A stretch of 61,717 bases of DNA from Peptococcaceae bacterium (GCA_022797295.1 JAAWKH010000010.1:1-61717); one strand, 5' to 3'; positions 17,173 to 28,340 are shown, counted from the stretch's first letter. The notes: a model not told the origin generated them from the sequence alone. Numbers and translations: made by a program.

Positions 17173-18438
17173 ATGCCAAAAAGGCCCACTGACAGGGAAA
17201 ATATTCAATGTTCTTTTTGCGGCAAAACCCAGGACCAGGTGCGCAAGCTGATTGCCGGGCCGGGGGTTTGCATTTGCAATGAATGTATTGAGCTTTGCTC
17301 GGAGATTATCGAGGAGGATATTCTGCGCAGTGATGCAGAGCTGGCCGAAGAGGTCTTTGGCGAAATTCCTAAGCCGCGGGAAATTAAAGCGGCCCTGGAT
17401 GATTATGTGATTGGCCAGGAGCGAGCCAAACGGGTGCTTTCCGTTTCCGTTTACAATCATTATAAACGGGTGCGCTCCGGCAATCTGAGCGACGGGGTGG
17501 AGCTGCAAAAAAGCAACATCCTGATGCTGGGGCCCACCGGCAGCGGCAAAACGTTGCTGGCGGAAACTCTGGCTAAAATTTTGAACGTGCCTTTTGCCGT
17601 GGCCGACGCCACCTCGTTAACTGAGGCCGGCTATGTTGGCGAGGATGTGGAGAACATTCTGCTGAAGCTGATTCAGGCGGCGGATTATGATATTGAACGC
17701 GCCCAACGCGGCATTGTTTACATTGACGAGATTGACAAAATCGCCCGCAAAGGCGAAAATATGTCTATCACCCGTGATGTTTCCGGCGAGGGCGTGCAGC
17801 AAACGCTGTTGAAAATTCTGGAGGGCACTGTGGCCAATGTGCCGCCGCAAGGTGGGCGCAAGCATCCGCACCAGGAATTGCTGCAAATTGACACCACGGA
17901 TATTCTGTTTATCTGCGGCGGCGCTTTTTGCGGCATTGAAAATATCATTAAGCAGCGGGTGAGCACCAAAACAATGGGCTTTGGCGCGGAGATTGTCAAA
18001 AACCAGGAGGAAAACAACGCCCTGCTGGCTAAGGCTCTGCCGGAGGATTTGCTGAAGTTTGGGCTTATTCCGGAATTTGTTGGCCGCCTGCCGATTATGG
18101 TAACACTGGACGCGTTGGACAAAAACGCTTTGGTGCAGGTGTTGACGGAGCCTAAGAACGCTCTGATTAAGCAATATCAAAAGCTGTTTGAGATGGACGG
18201 CGTGGATCTTTCCTTTAAGCGGGAGGCTATTGAGGGTGTGGCTGAGGAAGCGTTGGCCCGCAAAACCGGCGCTCGTGGCCTGCGCGCCATCTTTGAGGAA
18301 ATGATGCTGGACACAATGTTTGATCTGCCCTCCCGTGAGGACGTGGGCGAGTGCGTGGTGACGTTGGAAACTCTGAAAAACCGCCAACCGTTGCTGATCA
18401 CCAAGGGCCAGGCAGACGACCACAAAACCAGCGCTTGA
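17173..18438 (+). CDS. clpX: ClpX, ATP-binding unfoldase of ClpXP
   Basis: A 421-residue AAA+ unfoldase. The N-terminal zinc-binding domain has C13, C16, C35 and C38; Walker A is GPTGSGKT at 120-127 and Walker B ends in D185/E186 (YIDEIDK); the pore loop GYVGED is present. ClpX recognises degrons and threads substrates into ClpP. It ends just before an intrinsic terminator. Confidence 0.97.
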   Translation: MPKRPTDRENIQCSFCGKTQDQVRKLIAGPGVCICNECIELCSEIIEEDILRSDAELAEEVFGEIPKPREIKAALDDYVIGQERAKRVLSVSVYNHYKRVRSGNLSDGVELQKSNILMLGPTGSGKTLLAETLAKILNVPFAVADATSLTEAGYVGEDVENILLKLIQAADYDIERAQRGIVYIDEIDKIARKGENMSITRDVSGEGVQQTLLKILEGTVANVPPQGGRKHPHQELLQIDTTDILFICGGAFCGIENIIKQRVSTKTMGFGAEIVKNQEENNALLAKALPEDLLKFGLIPEFVGRLPIMVTLDALDKNALVQVLTEPKNALIKQYQKLFEMDGVDLSFKREAIEGVAEEALARKTGARGLRAIFEEMMLDTMFDLPSREDVGECVVTLETLKNRQPLLITKGQADDHKTSA

Positions 18439-18465
18439 GGTTAGGCTAGTTTAAAAATGCTCTTT

Positions 18466-18496
18466 AGAGGATAACTGCACAAGGTTATCCTCTTTT
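18466..18496 (+). terminator. Terminator after clpX
   Basis: AGAGGATAAC (18466-18475)/GTTATCCTCT (18484-18493), 8-nt loop, ending in TTTT. It separates the tig-clpP-clpX unit from lon. Confidence 0.8.
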
Positions 18497-18543
18497 GGCA
18501 ACTAGATTTGTGTATTTTTTTTGGATGAGAAAGAGGGTAACTT

Positions 18544-20967
18544 ATGCCGGATACTAAGAACATAAATGACTGGGAACCGGAGGATTTGCTGGATTTGGCT
18601 AACTCGGAGCCTCAGGAGGCCTTTGCTGAGCTGGACGCTCTGGAGGGGCTGCCGCCGGGCTGCGAGGAGTTTCCGGCCATTCCGCTGCGCGGTATGCTGG
18701 TGTTTCCGTATTCAGCGGTGCATTTGGATGTGGGCCGGGCCAAAAGTATCCAGGCTTTGGACGAGGCGATGCTTACCGGCCGGGAAATATTTTTTGCTAT
18801 GCAAAAGGATGTGCAGTCGGAAGACCCAGAGCAGGAGGAGCTTTACGACGTTGGCACCATTGCCAGCGTTAAGCAGGTGCTAAAGCTGCCCGGCGGCACG
18901 GTGCGCCTGCTGATTGTGGGCCTGTGCCGGGCCAAGCTGGAATATTACAGCCAACAGGAGCCATATTCCGTGGCTGTGGTGCGCGAATTTCCCGACGAGC
19001 CGGAAACCAACCGCCGCCGCGCTTTGAAGCTGGAGGCTTTGAAACGCCGCCTGAAAGAGGCTTTTTCCGCTTTTGCCGCGCTAAATAAAAAATATCCGCC
19101 GGAGGCTGCCAACCACATCAATGGGTTGGAGAAGCCCGGCGAATTGGCCGACACCGTGGCCAGTTATCTGTTTTTGCCGCTGGAGGAACGGCAACGCCTG
19201 TTGGAGGCGTTTGACCTGGTGCAGCGGATGGAAATGCTGCTGGGTATGATTGCCAAGGAAACGGAGATTTTGGATCTGGAGCGTAAAATCGGCACCAGAG
19301 TGCATAATCAAATTGACAAAAACCAGCGGGAATATTATCTGCGGGAGCAGTTGCGCGCTATCAACCGGGAGCTGGGCGACGGCGAGGATCGCGGCAGTGA
19401 GATTGAGGAATATCGCCAGCGGATGGAGGGGCGCAAGCTGCCGGATTACGTGCTGGAGCGTTTGGAAAAGGAATTTGCCCGCCTGAGCCATATGCCAACC
19501 CTAACCGCCGAGGGCAACGTGGTGGAAAACTATATTGACTGGGTTCTGGATATGCCCTGGGGCGAGTACACCGAGGATAATTTGGATTTGGCTAAGGCGG
19601 AGGCGGTGCTCAATGAGGATCACTTTGGCCTGACCAAGGTTAAGGAGCGTATTTTGGAGTTTTTGGCGGTGCGCCAGTTGACGAACTCCTTGAAAGGGCC
19701 GATTTTGTGCCTGGTGGGGCCGCCCGGCGTTGGCAAAACTTCACTGGCGGCTTCCATTGCCAGAGCGCTTGACCGCAAATATGTGCGCCTCTCCCTGGGC
19801 GGCGTGCATGATGAGGCGGAAATTCGCGGCCACCGGCGCACCTATATTGGCAGCCAGCCCGGCCGGATTATGCAATATCTGAAAAATGCCGGCACCTCCA
19901 ATCCTCTTTTCCTGCTGGATGAAATTGACAAAATGGCCAGCGATTTTCGGGGCGACCCGGCTAGCGCTATGCTGGAGGTTTTGGACCCGGCCCAGAACAA
20001 CACTTTTAGCGACCATTATTTGGAAATGCCTTTTGACCTTTCCCAGGTGTTGTTTATCACCACCGCCAATGTGGAGGCGGACATTCCCGAACCGCTGTGG
20101 GATCGGATGGAGATTGTGCGGCTGGACAGCTACACTGAAGATGAAAAAATGCAAATCGCTTTGCGCCACCTGATACCGCGCCAGTTGAAAGAGCACGGCT
20201 TGAAAAAGGCCCAGCTGAAACTTTCTGAAAACGCGCTGCTGGAAATCATCCGCACCTACACGCGGGAGGCTGGCGTGCGCGGTTTGGAGCGTCAGCTGGC
20301 CAAAATCTGCCGCAAGGTGGTTAAAGGCATTGTGGCCGGCCAGTGGGATAAGCTGAACGTTAGCCGCCGCAATCTGAAAGATTTGCTGGGCGAGCCGCCC
20401 TATCACTATGATTTGGTGGATAAGGAAGACCAGGTGGGCGTGGTGAACGGCCTGGCCTGGACGGCGGCCGGCGGCGACACCTTAACGGTGGAGGCGCAGC
20501 TGTTGCCGGGCAAGGGTAATCTGCTGCTGACCGGCCAGCTGGGCGACGTGATGAAAGAGAGCGCTCAGGCCGGTTGGACTTATCTGCGTTCCATTGGCGA
20601 GCAGTTTGACATCCCGGAGGACATTGGCAATCTGGATGTGCATATTCACGTGCCGGAGGGAGCAATTCCCAAGGACGGCCCCTCGGCCGGCGTAACGATG
20701 GCCTGCGCTTTGGCTTCCGCCTTTAGCGAGCGGCCGGTGCGCCGCGATGTGGCGATGACCGGCGAGATTACTTTGCGCGGCCGGGTGCTGCCGATTGGCG
20801 GCCTCAAGGAAAAATCCATTGCCGCTCTGCGCGCCGGTGTGAAAACAGTGGTTATCCCGAAAGGCAACAAACGCGATTTGGCGGAGCTGCCGCAGGTGGT
20901 GCGGGATAATCTGAAATTTGTTTTGGCGGAAACATTGCAGGATGTGTTGCACGTGGCTTTACGTTAA
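18544..20967 (+). CDS. lon: Lon protease (LonA type)
   Basis: An 807-residue ATP-dependent serine protease: LAN substrate-binding domain starting at [16 protein letters not shown]+ module with Walker A GPPGVGKT (392-399), and C-terminal peptidase with S714 (PKDGPSAG) and K757 (GGLKEKS) as the Ser-Lys dyad. The protein begins with about 40 acidic residues before the LAN domain, longer than in most relatives; no good alternative start with a ribosome site was found downstream. Lon removes misfolded and regulatory proteins. Confidence 0.97.
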   Translation: MPDTKNINDWEPEDLLDLANSEPQEAFAELDALEGLPPGCEEFPAIPLRGMLVFPYSAVHLDVGRAKSIQALDEAMLTGREIFFAMQKDVQSEDPEQEELYDVGTIASVKQVLKLPGGTVRLLIVGLCRAKLEYYSQQEPYSVAVVREFPDEPETNRRRALKLEALKRRLKEAFSAFAALNKKYPPEAANHINGLEKPGELADTVASYLFLPLEERQRLLEAFDLVQRMEMLLGMIAKETEILDLERKIGTRVHNQIDKNQREYYLREQLRAINRELGDGEDRGSEIEEYRQRMEGRKLPDYVLERLEKEFARLSHMPTLTAEGNVVENYIDWVLDMPWGEYTEDNLDLAKAEAVLNEDHFGLTKVKERILEFLAVRQLTNSLKGPILCLVGPPGVGKTSLAASIARALDRKYVRLSLGGVHDEAEIRGHRRTYIGSQPGRIMQYLKNAGTSNPLFLLDEIDKMASDFRGDPASAMLEVLDPAQNNTFSDHYLEMPFDLSQVLFITTANVEADIPEPLWDRMEIVRLDSYTEDEKMQIALRHLIPRQLKEHGLKKAQLKLSENALLEIIRTYTREAGVRGLERQLAKICRKVVKGIVAGQWDKLNVSRRNLKDLLGEPPYHYDLVDKEDQVGVVNGLAWTAAGGDTLTVEAQLLPGKGNLLLTGQLGDVMKESAQAGWTYLRSIGEQFDIPEDIGNLDVHIHVPEGAIPKDGPSAGVTMACALASAFSERPVRRDVAMTGEITLRGRVLPIGGLKEKSIAALRAGVKTVVIPKGNKRDLAELPQVVRDNLKFVLAETLQDVLHVALR

Positions 20968-20982
20968 ATAAAAGCGGCGATG

Positions 20983-21011
20983 TTGGAAATAATATAATAA
21001 AAAAATATAGT
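20983..21011 (+). promoter_or_regulatory. Promoter-like sequence before engB
   Basis: TTGGAA (20983-20988), 17 bp, TATAGT (21006-21011) in a very AT-rich 80-bp spacer. A read-through transcript from lon is also possible. Confidence 0.45.
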
Positions 21012-21047
21012 AATATATTATAATATAAATAATGAAAGAATGTAATA

Positions 21048-21674
21048 ATGAAGATTAAACAGGCACAATATTTGTTGACGGCCGTGCGGACGGAGCAATA
21101 TCCGGCGGAGGTGTTGCCGGCGGTCAGCTTTTGCGGGCGGTCTAACGTGGGCAAAAGCTCTCTGATTAATGCGCTGCTGAACCGGCGCAATTTGGCGCGC
21201 ACCAGCAGCCAGCCCGGCAAAACCCGCACCATCAACTTTTTTGCGGTGGATTCCGCTCTGGCGGAGGAGACGCTTTGCCGTTGGTATTTGGTGGATTTGC
21301 CCGGCTATGGCTATGCCAAGGTGGCCAAGGATGCGCGGGAAAGCTGGCGGTTGATGATTGAGGAATATCTGCGCAGCTGGCCGGGCCCCAACCTGTTTTT
21401 GCAGCTGGTGGATATTCGGCACGAGCCAAGCCAGCTTGATGTGCAGATGTGGCAATTTTTGCAGTCCATTGGGGCCAACTGCCGGCTGGTGGCTACCAAG
21501 GCGGACAAAATCAGCAAGGGGGCCAGGGGCCGGCAGCTGAGCCTGATTGCCAAAACTCTGCAAGCGCCGCAGGCGGAAATTCTGCCGTTTTCCGTGCCAG
21601 GCAAGGAGGGGCGCGACGAGCTTTTGGCCTGGCTGGAGGAATATCTGACGGGTTGCGGGCAAGCGGCGGATTAA
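21048..21674 (+). CDS. engB: Ribosome biogenesis GTP-binding protein EngB/YsxC
   Basis: A 208-residue TRAFAC-class GTPase needed for assembly of the large ribosomal subunit. G1 is GRSNVGKS (30-37), G3 DLPGYGYAK, and G4 ATKADK. The lon-engB order is conserved in many Bacillota. It is followed after 15 bp by the YmdB-like gene. Confidence 0.95.
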   Translation: MKIKQAQYLLTAVRTEQYPAEVLPAVSFCGRSNVGKSSLINALLNRRNLARTSSQPGKTRTINFFAVDSALAEETLCRWYLVDLPGYGYAKVAKDARESWRLMIEEYLRSWPGPNLFLQLVDIRHEPSQLDVQMWQFLQSIGANCRLVATKADKISKGARGRQLSLIAKTLQAPQAEILPFSVPGKEGRDELLAWLEEYLTGCGQAAD

Positions 21675-21689
21675 GGAGGCTGGCTGGCG

Positions 21690-22493
21690 ATGGAAAAAAC
21701 CTGTAAGGCGTTGATTATCGGAGACGTGGTGGGGCGCTGTGGCCGACAGGCCCTGGAGCGCACTCTGGCGGATTTGCAATGGGAACACCAGGTGGATTTT
21801 ACGGTGGTAAACGGCGAAAACATCAGCGGCGGCAAGGGGATTAGCCGCCGGGGCTATGCCTTTTTGCACCAGCTGGGCGTGGACGCGGTGACGCTGGGCA
21901 ATCATATTTGGGGCCACCGCGAGGTTGTTGGCCTGCTGGAGCAGGAGGCGGGCCTTTGCCGGCCGGCCAACCTGCCGCCGGGCACGCCGGGCTGCGGCTG
22001 GCGGCTTTTCGATTGCGGCGGCCTGCAAATTGCCGTGGTTAATCTGCTGGGCCGGGTTTATATGAATATGCCGGCCTTGGATTGCCCCTTTCGCACGGTG
22101 CAGGCTTTGCTGGCCGAAATTCGGCAGCACACGCCGGTTATTTTGGTGGATTTTCACGCTGAGGCTACTTCGGAAAAGCTGGCCTTGGCAAACTTTCTGG
22201 ATGGCCGGGTGACGGCGGTTTGGGGGACTCACACCCACGTGCAAACCAACGACGCGCGCCTACTGCCGCGCGGCACGGCCTACCTGACGGACGTGGGGAT
22301 GACGGGGGCCAGGGATTCTATCCTGGGGGTGGAAACCGAGGGCGTGGTGGAGCGTTATCTCACTGGTCGTCCGCAGCCTTTTTTGGTGGCGCAGGACGGC
22401 GAGGCGCAGTTGAACGGCTTGCTGCTGGAATTTGACGCCGACGGCCGGGCCAAGCGGCTGGAAACGGTGCAGCGGTTGGTGCAGCTTCATTAA
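21690..22493 (+). CDS. YmdB/TIGR00282-family metallophosphoesterase
   Basis: A 267-residue member of the TIGR00282 family; Bacillus YmdB is a 2',3'-cyclic-nucleotide phosphodiesterase that affects biofilm and motility decisions. Metal-site motifs are IGDVVGR near the N terminus, VNGENISGGKG, TLGNHIWGHRE, VDFHAEATSEK and WGTHTHVQTND. Length is typical. Co-directional with engB after a 15-bp gap with AAGGAGG. Confidence 0.9.
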   Translation: MEKTCKALIIGDVVGRCGRQALERTLADLQWEHQVDFTVVNGENISGGKGISRRGYAFLHQLGVDAVTLGNHIWGHREVVGLLEQEAGLCRPANLPPGTPGCGWRLFDCGGLQIAVVNLLGRVYMNMPALDCPFRTVQALLAEIRQHTPVILVDFHAEATSEKLALANFLDGRVTAVWGTHTHVQTNDARLLPRGTAYLTDVGMTGARDSILGVETEGVVERYLTGRPQPFLVAQDGEAQLNGLLLEFDADGRAKRLETVQRLVQLH

Positions 22494-22558
22494 TGCTTTA
22501 ATATTGAATTGAAAATAAATTAATACCTCCTGATTAGCTTAACTCCACGGAGCGTTTG

Positions 22559-22587
22559 TTGCTTTTTGCGCTGCCTGCCTGTATAAT
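22559..22587 (+). promoter_or_regulatory. Promoter for flavoprotein gene
   Basis: TTGCTT (22559-22564), 17 bp, TATAAT (22582-22587), 45 bp before the ATG at 22633. Confidence 0.6.
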
Positions 22588-22632
22588 TGGCCTTAGACAA
22601 GAAGTTAAGCGAAAATGAAAGGAGGTTTTTTT

Positions 22633-23304
22633 ATGCAGATTACAGCTTTTAACGGCAGCCCGGCCGGCCGCAACAGCGCCAGCAATCGGATTATCACGGC
22701 TTTTTTGCAAGGGGCCAAGCGGGCCGGCGCGGAGGTGGCTTGCTATCAGCTGGCGGAATATCAAATTCGCCAATGTCAGGGTTGCTTTGCCTGCTGGTTC
22801 AAAACGCCGGGCCGCTGCGTGCAGGCCGACGATATGCCGGAACTTTTGCAAGCCTATCAGGCGGCGGACGTGGTGTGTTTGGCATCGCCGGTTTACTCCT
22901 GGAATGTGACCGGCCTGCTGAAAAATTTTGTGGACCGCTTGGTGCCGCTGAAAAGCCCGCAGGTTCAGGAAAACGCCGGCAACTTTGATATGGCCGACGC
23001 TAAGCCGCGGCAGCAGAAATATGTGGCGATTGCCAACTGCGGTTTTCCGGGAGAAAATAATTTTGCGATTATCAAAGCGGCTTTTTCATGCTGCAACCCC
23101 TGTTTGGAGATTTACCGTAACTGCGGGCGGCTGCTGAAAACGGCCAACCCGGCGGTGCAACCGGTGGTTGAGGAATATTTGCGGCAGGTGGAGCAAGCCG
23201 GTTTTGAGCTGGCGAGCTCCGGCGAGGTTTGCGAGAACACTTTGGCGGAAATGGCCAAGCCGCTGATGAGCGTGCCGGAATATGTAAAATTTTTGGGTAT
23301 GTAA
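22633..23304 (+). CDS. Iron-sulfur flavoprotein-like NAD(P)H-dependent oxidoreductase
   Basis: A 223-residue flavodoxin-fold protein of the NADPH-dependent FMN reductase superfamily. FMN-binding features are FNGSPAGRNSASN at the N terminus and ASPVYSWNVTG near 98-108. Cysteines 48, 51, 54 and 62 have the C-x2-C-x2-C-x7-C spacing of archaeal and bacterial iron-sulfur flavoproteins, which bind a [4Fe-4S] cluster; extra cysteines occur further on (FSCCNPC). The start at 22633 is 8 nt after AAAGGAGG. It forms its own unit with promoter and downstream hairpin. Electron partner unknown. Confidence 0.82.
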   Translation: MQITAFNGSPAGRNSASNRIITAFLQGAKRAGAEVACYQLAEYQIRQCQGCFACWFKTPGRCVQADDMPELLQAYQAADVVCLASPVYSWNVTGLLKNFVDRLVPLKSPQVQENAGNFDMADAKPRQQKYVAIANCGFPGENNFAIIKAAFSCCNPCLEIYRNCGRLLKTANPAVQPVVEEYLRQVEQAGFELASSGEVCENTLAEMAKPLMSVPEYVKFLGM

Positions 23305-23336
23305 GGCTTAATTTGAAAAACTTATCTAAATTAATT

Positions 23337-23377
23337 TATATCCGTATGAAAAAATGTTGAATTTTCATACGGATATA
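23337..23377 (+). terminator. Perfect hairpin after flavoprotein gene
   Basis: A 16-bp perfect stem (23337-23352/23362-23377, core ATCCGTATGAAAA) with a 9-nt loop. There is no immediate T-run, so it may be a weak terminator or an mRNA-stabilising hairpin. Confidence 0.5.
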
Positions 23378-23486
23378 GCTTTAAAAAGGTTTTTTAATGG
23401 CTTAGCTTATTGCAAAAAACAGGGCGTTGTGCTAAACTATATAATGAAGCTGAGTTTTTTTAGGGTGATAGGAGGTAAAAAACTAA

Positions 23487-25055
23487 TTGATATGTTTAGC
23501 CAAACACTTGCAGGTTAAGTTGTTGCTATTGCTGGCTGTGGCGGCGCTTTGGTGTGTGCCGGCGCTGGCCTGGGCCGATACTGGCAACGCTTCTTCGGAG
23601 GAGGATAAGGCGGCCAGCCAGATATATGCTATTTACGCCTCTGGTCAGGAGGGAAACGGCGCTAACTCCTCTAATTCCAGCGGTTCGGCCAATTCCTCTG
23701 GCAATCAACAGGAGCAAAACGGTGGCTCGCTTAATCCTGGCGATGAGGTTTACGAACCTATTCCCGGTCATTTGGAAACCGAGGAGCAGCCGGAGGAACC
23801 GACCAAAGACCCGGCGGAAAAGCCAAGCACTGAGCCGGATAATCAGTTAAATAATGAACAGGATAAAACGCCGGATAATGAACAGAATAATAATGGGCAG
23901 CTGGAGCCGCCTGATGAGCCGGAACCAAAGCCGGGCCTGGACGGGGACTTTCCTGCTTTGCCGGACAGTTTGCAGGTGATGCTTTGGGACGCGGCCAGCC
24001 AGAACAACCGCCGTACCAACGTGGTGCCGGTGAATTTGGCCTTGAGTGGGCAATATTTGCCCAGCGACGTGCCTGGCGTGGCGATTTCCGGCCGCACGCT
24101 GGTGCCAGTGCGCGTAATCAGCGAACAAATGCAGGCCGGCGTGGCCTGGGAGAAGGCCACCAACACGGTGACGATTACTCAGGGAAGCAAAACCATTGTG
24201 CTGACGATTGGCAGCAGCACCGCCCTGGTGGATGGGCGGCCGGTGCAGGTGCCGGACGATGTTAGCGTGTCCTTGGTGACTTACGAGGGCGTGGCCCGCA
24301 CAATGGTGCCGGTGCGCTTTGTGGTGGAAAATCTTTCCGCCGCGGTAAATTATGACCAAGCCCGGCGGATTGTTAATATTACGCCGCCGGTGATAAATTC
24401 CGATAATATGAATGAGGAGCAGCCGCCGCAGCAAACTCTGCCGGAGGTTATCCCGCCGCCTGGTTTGGATGAAAACGGCAATTTGTTCCGCCGCGTGGTG
24501 GTGGACCCCGGCCACGGCGGTTCCGACCCCGGCACCAACGGCGGCGGCACTGAGGAAAAGGCCGTTAATTTGGCAGTTTCCCTGAAGCTGAAAGAGGCTT
24601 TGCAAAACGCCGGATATGAAGTGATTATGGCGCGGGAAACGGATGAATATGTTTCGCTGGTGGATCGCGCGGCCCTCACGGTGCAGGCGGACGCGCCGGT
24701 GTTTGTGAGCGTTCACTGCAATTCGGCCGCCAACATTCCTTCGGCTAATGGTATTGAAACCTATGCGGCGCCCAGTGATTCTGACGACGCAGAGCTGGCC
24801 GGTTATATTCAAAAGGCGGTTATCAGCGCAACCGGCGCTAAGGACCGCGGCGTGAAAACCTCCTCCTTGGTGGTGCTGACGCATAACACTGCGCCGGCCT
24901 GCCTGGTGGAAATCGGTTTTATGAGTAACAGCGAGGAGCGGGCTAAAATCACTGACCCGGCTTATCAGCAAAAGCTGGCGGACGCGATTGCCGCCGGTGT
25001 GGACGCCTACTTTGCCGCCCGCGCCCAGGCCAATGCTCAAACTAACAATGGTTAA
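23487..25055 (+). CDS. Exported N-acetylmuramoyl-L-alanine amidase with CuAO-like domain
   Basis: A 522-residue secreted cell-wall hydrolase. It starts at TTG 23487, behind GGAGG, with a signal peptide whose likely cleavage is after ALAWA (about residue 31). A low-complexity N/S/E/P linker (about 38-150) is followed by a copper-amine-oxidase-like 'stalk' domain (about 185-305, SGRTLVPVRVISEQM) and a C-terminal Amidase_3 domain. Zinc ligands and catalytic residues are H343 (DPGHGG), E357, H410 (SVHCNS) and E475 (LVEIGFMSN). It cleaves the peptide stem from peptidoglycan. Confidence 0.92.
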   Translation: MICLAKHLQVKLLLLLAVAALWCVPALAWADTGNASSEEDKAASQIYAIYASGQEGNGANSSNSSGSANSSGNQQEQNGGSLNPGDEVYEPIPGHLETEEQPEEPTKDPAEKPSTEPDNQLNNEQDKTPDNEQNNNGQLEPPDEPEPKPGLDGDFPALPDSLQVMLWDAASQNNRRTNVVPVNLALSGQYLPSDVPGVAISGRTLVPVRVISEQMQAGVAWEKATNTVTITQGSKTIVLTIGSSTALVDGRPVQVPDDVSVSLVTYEGVARTMVPVRFVVENLSAAVNYDQARRIVNITPPVINSDNMNEEQPPQQTLPEVIPPPGLDENGNLFRRVVVDPGHGGSDPGTNGGGTEEKAVNLAVSLKLKEALQNAGYEVIMARETDEYVSLVDRAALTVQADAPVFVSVHCNSAANIPSANGIETYAAPSDSDDAELAGYIQKAVISATGAKDRGVKTSSLVVLTHNTAPACLVEIGFMSNSEERAKITDPAYQQKLADAIAAGVDAYFAARAQANAQTNNG

Positions 25056-25144
25056 TATATTTTAGGTTTAGTTTAACACCTGCTTATATATAATTAATAA
25101 ATGGGTCTGCAAACACAGCAGGCTCGCCTGAAGGAGGTACAAAA

Positions 25145-27529
25145 ATGACAACAGAACCAAAAAACCAAGCTCCTCTTTCCGAGGAAATGCTCAAAAAGAT
25201 GGACGCTTACTGGCGCGCCAGCAATTATCTGGCTGCTGCCCAGCTTTATCTTTATGACAACCCGATGCTGAAAGAGCCCCTCACGCTGGCGCATATTAAA
25301 CCAAATGTGGTGGGCCATTGGGGCACGGTGCCTGGCCAGAACTTCATTTATACCCACTTAAACCGCGTGATTAAGGAAAACGACCTGAATATGCTTTACA
25401 TCAGCGGCCCCGGCCACGGCGGCAACGCGATGGTGGCTCAAACCTGGCTGGAGGGTTCCTACACGGAGGTTTATCCTGACATCACCCAGGATGAAGCCGG
25501 TATGAAAAAGCTGTTTAAGCAGTTCTCTTTCCCCGGCGGCATTTCCAGCCACGTGGCCCCGGAAACCCCCGGTTCCATCAATGAGGGCGGTGAGCTTGGC
25601 TATTCCTTGGCCCACGCCTTTGGCGCGGTGTTGGACAATCCTGATTTAATTGCGGCCACGGTGGTGGGCGACGGCGAGGCGGAAACCGGCCCGTTGGCCA
25701 CGGCTTGGCAGGCTAACAAGCTGATTAATCCGGCCACCGACGGCACGGTGTTGCCGATTTTGCACCTGAACGGTTACAAAATTGCCAACCCGACAATTTT
25801 TGCCCGCATTTCCCGCGAGGAGCTGGAAGCTTTCTTTAAGGGCTGCGGCTGGCACCCCTATTTTGTGGAGGGCAGCGAGCCGGCGGATATGCACCAGAAG
25901 ATGGCGGCGGCTTTGGACGCGGCTGTGGCGGATATTAAGGCTATCAAACAGGCTGCGGCGGCTGGTGAAACCCGGCGGCCCATCTGGCCAATGCTGGTGC
26001 TGAAAACTCCCAAAGGCTGGACCGGCCCCAAGGAAGTTGCCGGCAAAAACATTGAGGGCACTTTCCGGGCGCATCAGGTGCCGATTGCCGTTACCAAGGA
26101 AGCGCCGGACAACGTGGCCTTGCTGGAGCAATGGCTGAAGAGCTATCGGCCGGAGGAGCTGTTTGATGAAAAAGGCCATTTAATTCCTGAATTGAAAGAG
26201 CTGCCCCCCACCGGCAATCGTCGTATGGGCTTAAACCCGGTGACCAACGGCGGCGTGCTGCATGATTTGGCCCTGCCGGACTTCCGTGAATACGCCGTGA
26301 AGTTTGAGGTGCCCGGCAGCGTGATGGCTCAGGATATGCTGGTTTTGGGCGGCTTTGTGCGTGATGTTATGGCTGACAATGAGGAACGCCGCAACTTCCG
26401 CGTGTTTGGCCCGGATGAAACGATGAGCAACCGCTTGGGCGCGGTGTTTGAAGTGACCAATCGCCAGTGGAACGGTGAAATGGAGGACGATGAATTTTTG
26501 GCCACCGATGGCCGCGTAATTGACAGTATGCTTTCTGAGCATATGTGTCAGGGTATGCTGGAGGGCTATTTGCTGACCGGCCGCCACGGCTTCTTTAACA
26601 GCTATGAGGCGTTCATTCGTATTGTTGATTCTATGTTCAGCCAACACGCCAAATGGCTGAAAGTGTGCCAGGATTTGCCGTGGCGTCGCTCCATTGCTTC
26701 GCTGAACTATGTGCTTTCCTCGCACGTTTGGCAGCAGGACCACAACGGCTTCACGCACCAGGACCCCGGCTTCTTTGACCACGTGGCCAACAAAAAGGCC
26801 GACATCGTGCGTATGTATTTGCCGCCGGACGCTAACTGTCTGCTTTCCTGCTTTGACCATTGTATCCGCACCCGCGATTATGTGAACGTGCTGGTGGCAT
26901 CCAAACATCCGCGTCCGCAGTGGTTGACTATGGAGCAGGCCGTGAAGCATTGCACGCAGGGCGCTGGCATTTGGCAGTGGGCCAGCAACGACCAATATTC
27001 CGAGCCGGACATCGTAATGGCTTGCTGCGGCGACACGCCCACCCTGGAAACCCTGGCGGCTGTTTCCATTCTTCGTCATTACCTGCCGGAGGTTAAAATC
27101 CGGGTGGTTAATGTGGTTGACCTGTTTAAGCTGCAACCGCAGGAGGATCATCCGCACGGCTTCTCTGATTCCGATTACGATTTGCTGTTTACCAAGGATA
27201 AACCGATTTTGTTTGCTTACCACGGTTATCCCAGCTTGATTCGGGAGCTGACTTACAAACGCTGCAACCGTAACTTGACTATACGCGGTTACTTGGAGGA
27301 GGGCACCATCACCACGCCGTTTGATATGCGCGTGCAGAATGAGTTGGACCGTTTCCATCTGGTGCAAAAGGCTGTTGAGCTGTTGCCGCAGTTGGGCAAC
27401 CGCGGCGCTTATCTGATTCAGATGATGAAAGATAAGTTGGTTGAGCACAACCAGTATATCAGCGATTACGGTTTGGATTTGCCGGAAATCCGCGATTGGA
27501 CTTGGGCGGAGAGTATGAAAGACCTGTAA
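25145..27529 (+). CDS. xfp: Xylulose-5-phosphate/fructose-6-phosphate phosphoketolase
   Basis: A 794-residue thiamine-diphosphate enzyme that splits xylulose-5-P (and usually fructose-6-P) with phosphate into acetyl-phosphate and a shorter sugar phosphate. Signatures [14 protein letters not shown] and [15 protein letters not shown] are intact, and the length is typical. It has a strong GAAGGAGG ribosome site and its own terminator, so it appears monocistronic. No acetate kinase or pentose gene is adjacent. Confidence 0.96.
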   Translation: MTTEPKNQAPLSEEMLKKMDAYWRASNYLAAAQLYLYDNPMLKEPLTLAHIKPNVVGHWGTVPGQNFIYTHLNRVIKENDLNMLYISGPGHGGNAMVAQTWLEGSYTEVYPDITQDEAGMKKLFKQFSFPGGISSHVAPETPGSINEGGELGYSLAHAFGAVLDNPDLIAATVVGDGEAETGPLATAWQANKLINPATDGTVLPILHLNGYKIANPTIFARISREELEAFFKGCGWHPYFVEGSEPADMHQKMAAALDAAVADIKAIKQAAAAGETRRPIWPMLVLKTPKGWTGPKEVAGKNIEGTFRAHQVPIAVTKEAPDNVALLEQWLKSYRPEELFDEKGHLIPELKELPPTGNRRMGLNPVTNGGVLHDLALPDFREYAVKFEVPGSVMAQDMLVLGGFVRDVMADNEERRNFRVFGPDETMSNRLGAVFEVTNRQWNGEMEDDEFLATDGRVIDSMLSEHMCQGMLEGYLLTGRHGFFNSYEAFIRIVDSMFSQHAKWLKVCQDLPWRRSIASLNYVLSSHVWQQDHNGFTHQDPGFFDHVANKKADIVRMYLPPDANCLLSCFDHCIRTRDYVNVLVASKHPRPQWLTMEQAVKHCTQGAGIWQWASNDQYSEPDIVMACCGDTPTLETLAAVSILRHYLPEVKIRVVNVVDLFKLQPQEDHPHGFSDSDYDLLFTKDKPILFAYHGYPSLIRELTYKRCNRNLTIRGYLEEGTITTPFDMRVQNELDRFHLVQKAVELLPQLGNRGAYLIQMMKDKLVEHNQYISDYGLDLPEIRDWTWAESMKDL

Positions 27530-27550
27530 GCTACCAAAAGCAATAATATG

Positions 27551-27578
27551 AGAACCTCGCCTTTTGGCGGGGTTCTTT
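27551..27578 (+). terminator. Terminator after xfp
   Basis: AGAACCTCGCC/GGCGGGGTTCT stem (27551-27561 with 27566-27576, one G-T pair), TTTT loop, followed by TT. Confidence 0.8.
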
Positions 27579-27605
27579 GCATATAATGAAGCAGGAGGTG
27601 GTTTT

Positions 27606-28340
27606 GTGGCGGATTTTGATTGTCTGGTTGGCGTTAGCTGTGGGCTGGCGGCTGAGGAAAATTATTTGCTACGCCAATATTATGTGCAGGCTTTGGCGGC
27701 GGTTGGCGTGCAGGCGGTGATTTTGCCGCCGCCTTTGAGCTGGCAGGATAATGTGAGCAAGCCGGCTTTGGCGGCGCGGGCGGCTGTTTTGGCCTGGCGG
27801 TTGGACGGATTGCTGCTTTCCGGCGGCGGCGATTTTCGGCCGCAACTTTGGGGAGAATATCCGCACCTTAGCCCGGCCTTAGCGTCGGCGGAACTGGCGC
27901 GGGAGGATTGGGAGCTGGCCTTGTTGCAGGCCTTTTTGGCGGCGCGGCGGCCGGTGTTGGGCGTTTGTCGGGGTATGCAGCTTTTGAATGTGGCCCTTGG
28001 CGGTAGTCTTTGGCAGGATTTGGCGGAGCGGCCGGACACATTGCCACATCAGCAAGCATTACCGCCGGAGCAGTGCAGTCACTCGGTGTGCTGCCGGGGC
28101 CGGCTGGCGGAATGGTTGGCGGCGGAGCAGTTGGCCGTCAACAGCGTACATCACCAGGGAGTGCGTTTGCTGGGGCGTGGTTTGCAGGCGGCGGCCCTGG
28201 CTCCTGACGGGCTGATTGAAGCCGTTTGCTTGCCGGGGCCGGGCTTTGCTTTGGGCGTGCAATGGCACCCGGAGCGTTTGCAGGATGAAGCCAGTAAACG
28301 GCTTTGGCGGCGGTTTGCGGCCGCCTGCTGGGCGGATTAG
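27606..28340 (+). CDS. Class-I glutamine amidotransferase-like hydrolase (PuuD/C26 type)
   Basis: A 244-residue peptidase C26 family protein, related to gamma-glutamyl-gamma-aminobutyrate hydrolase PuuD. The catalytic triad is C121 (GVCRGMQLLN), H221 and E223 (VQWHPER). GTG at 27606 is chosen because AGGAGG lies 7 nt upstream; the open frame extends further up into the xfp terminator. The substrate is a gamma-glutamyl compound by family; no polyamine genes are nearby. Confidence 0.85.
   Translation: MADFDCLVGVSCGLAAEENYLLRQYYVQALAAVGVQAVILPPPLSWQDNVSKPALAARAAVLAWRLDGLLLSGGGDFRPQLWGEYPHLSPALASAELAREDWELALLQAFLAARRPVLGVCRGMQLLNVALGGSLWQDLAERPDTLPHQQALPPEQCSHSVCCRGRLAEWLAAEQLAVNSVHHQGVRLLGRGLQAAALAPDGLIEAVCLPGPGFALGVQWHPERLQDEASKRLWRRFAAACWAD

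Noticed and set aside
23992..24400. CuAO-like region as evidence for a copper amine oxidase
   Set aside because: The segment is the stalk-like repeat domain often found in Bacillota cell-wall proteins; the catalytic oxidase domain is absent and the protein ends in an amidase domain.
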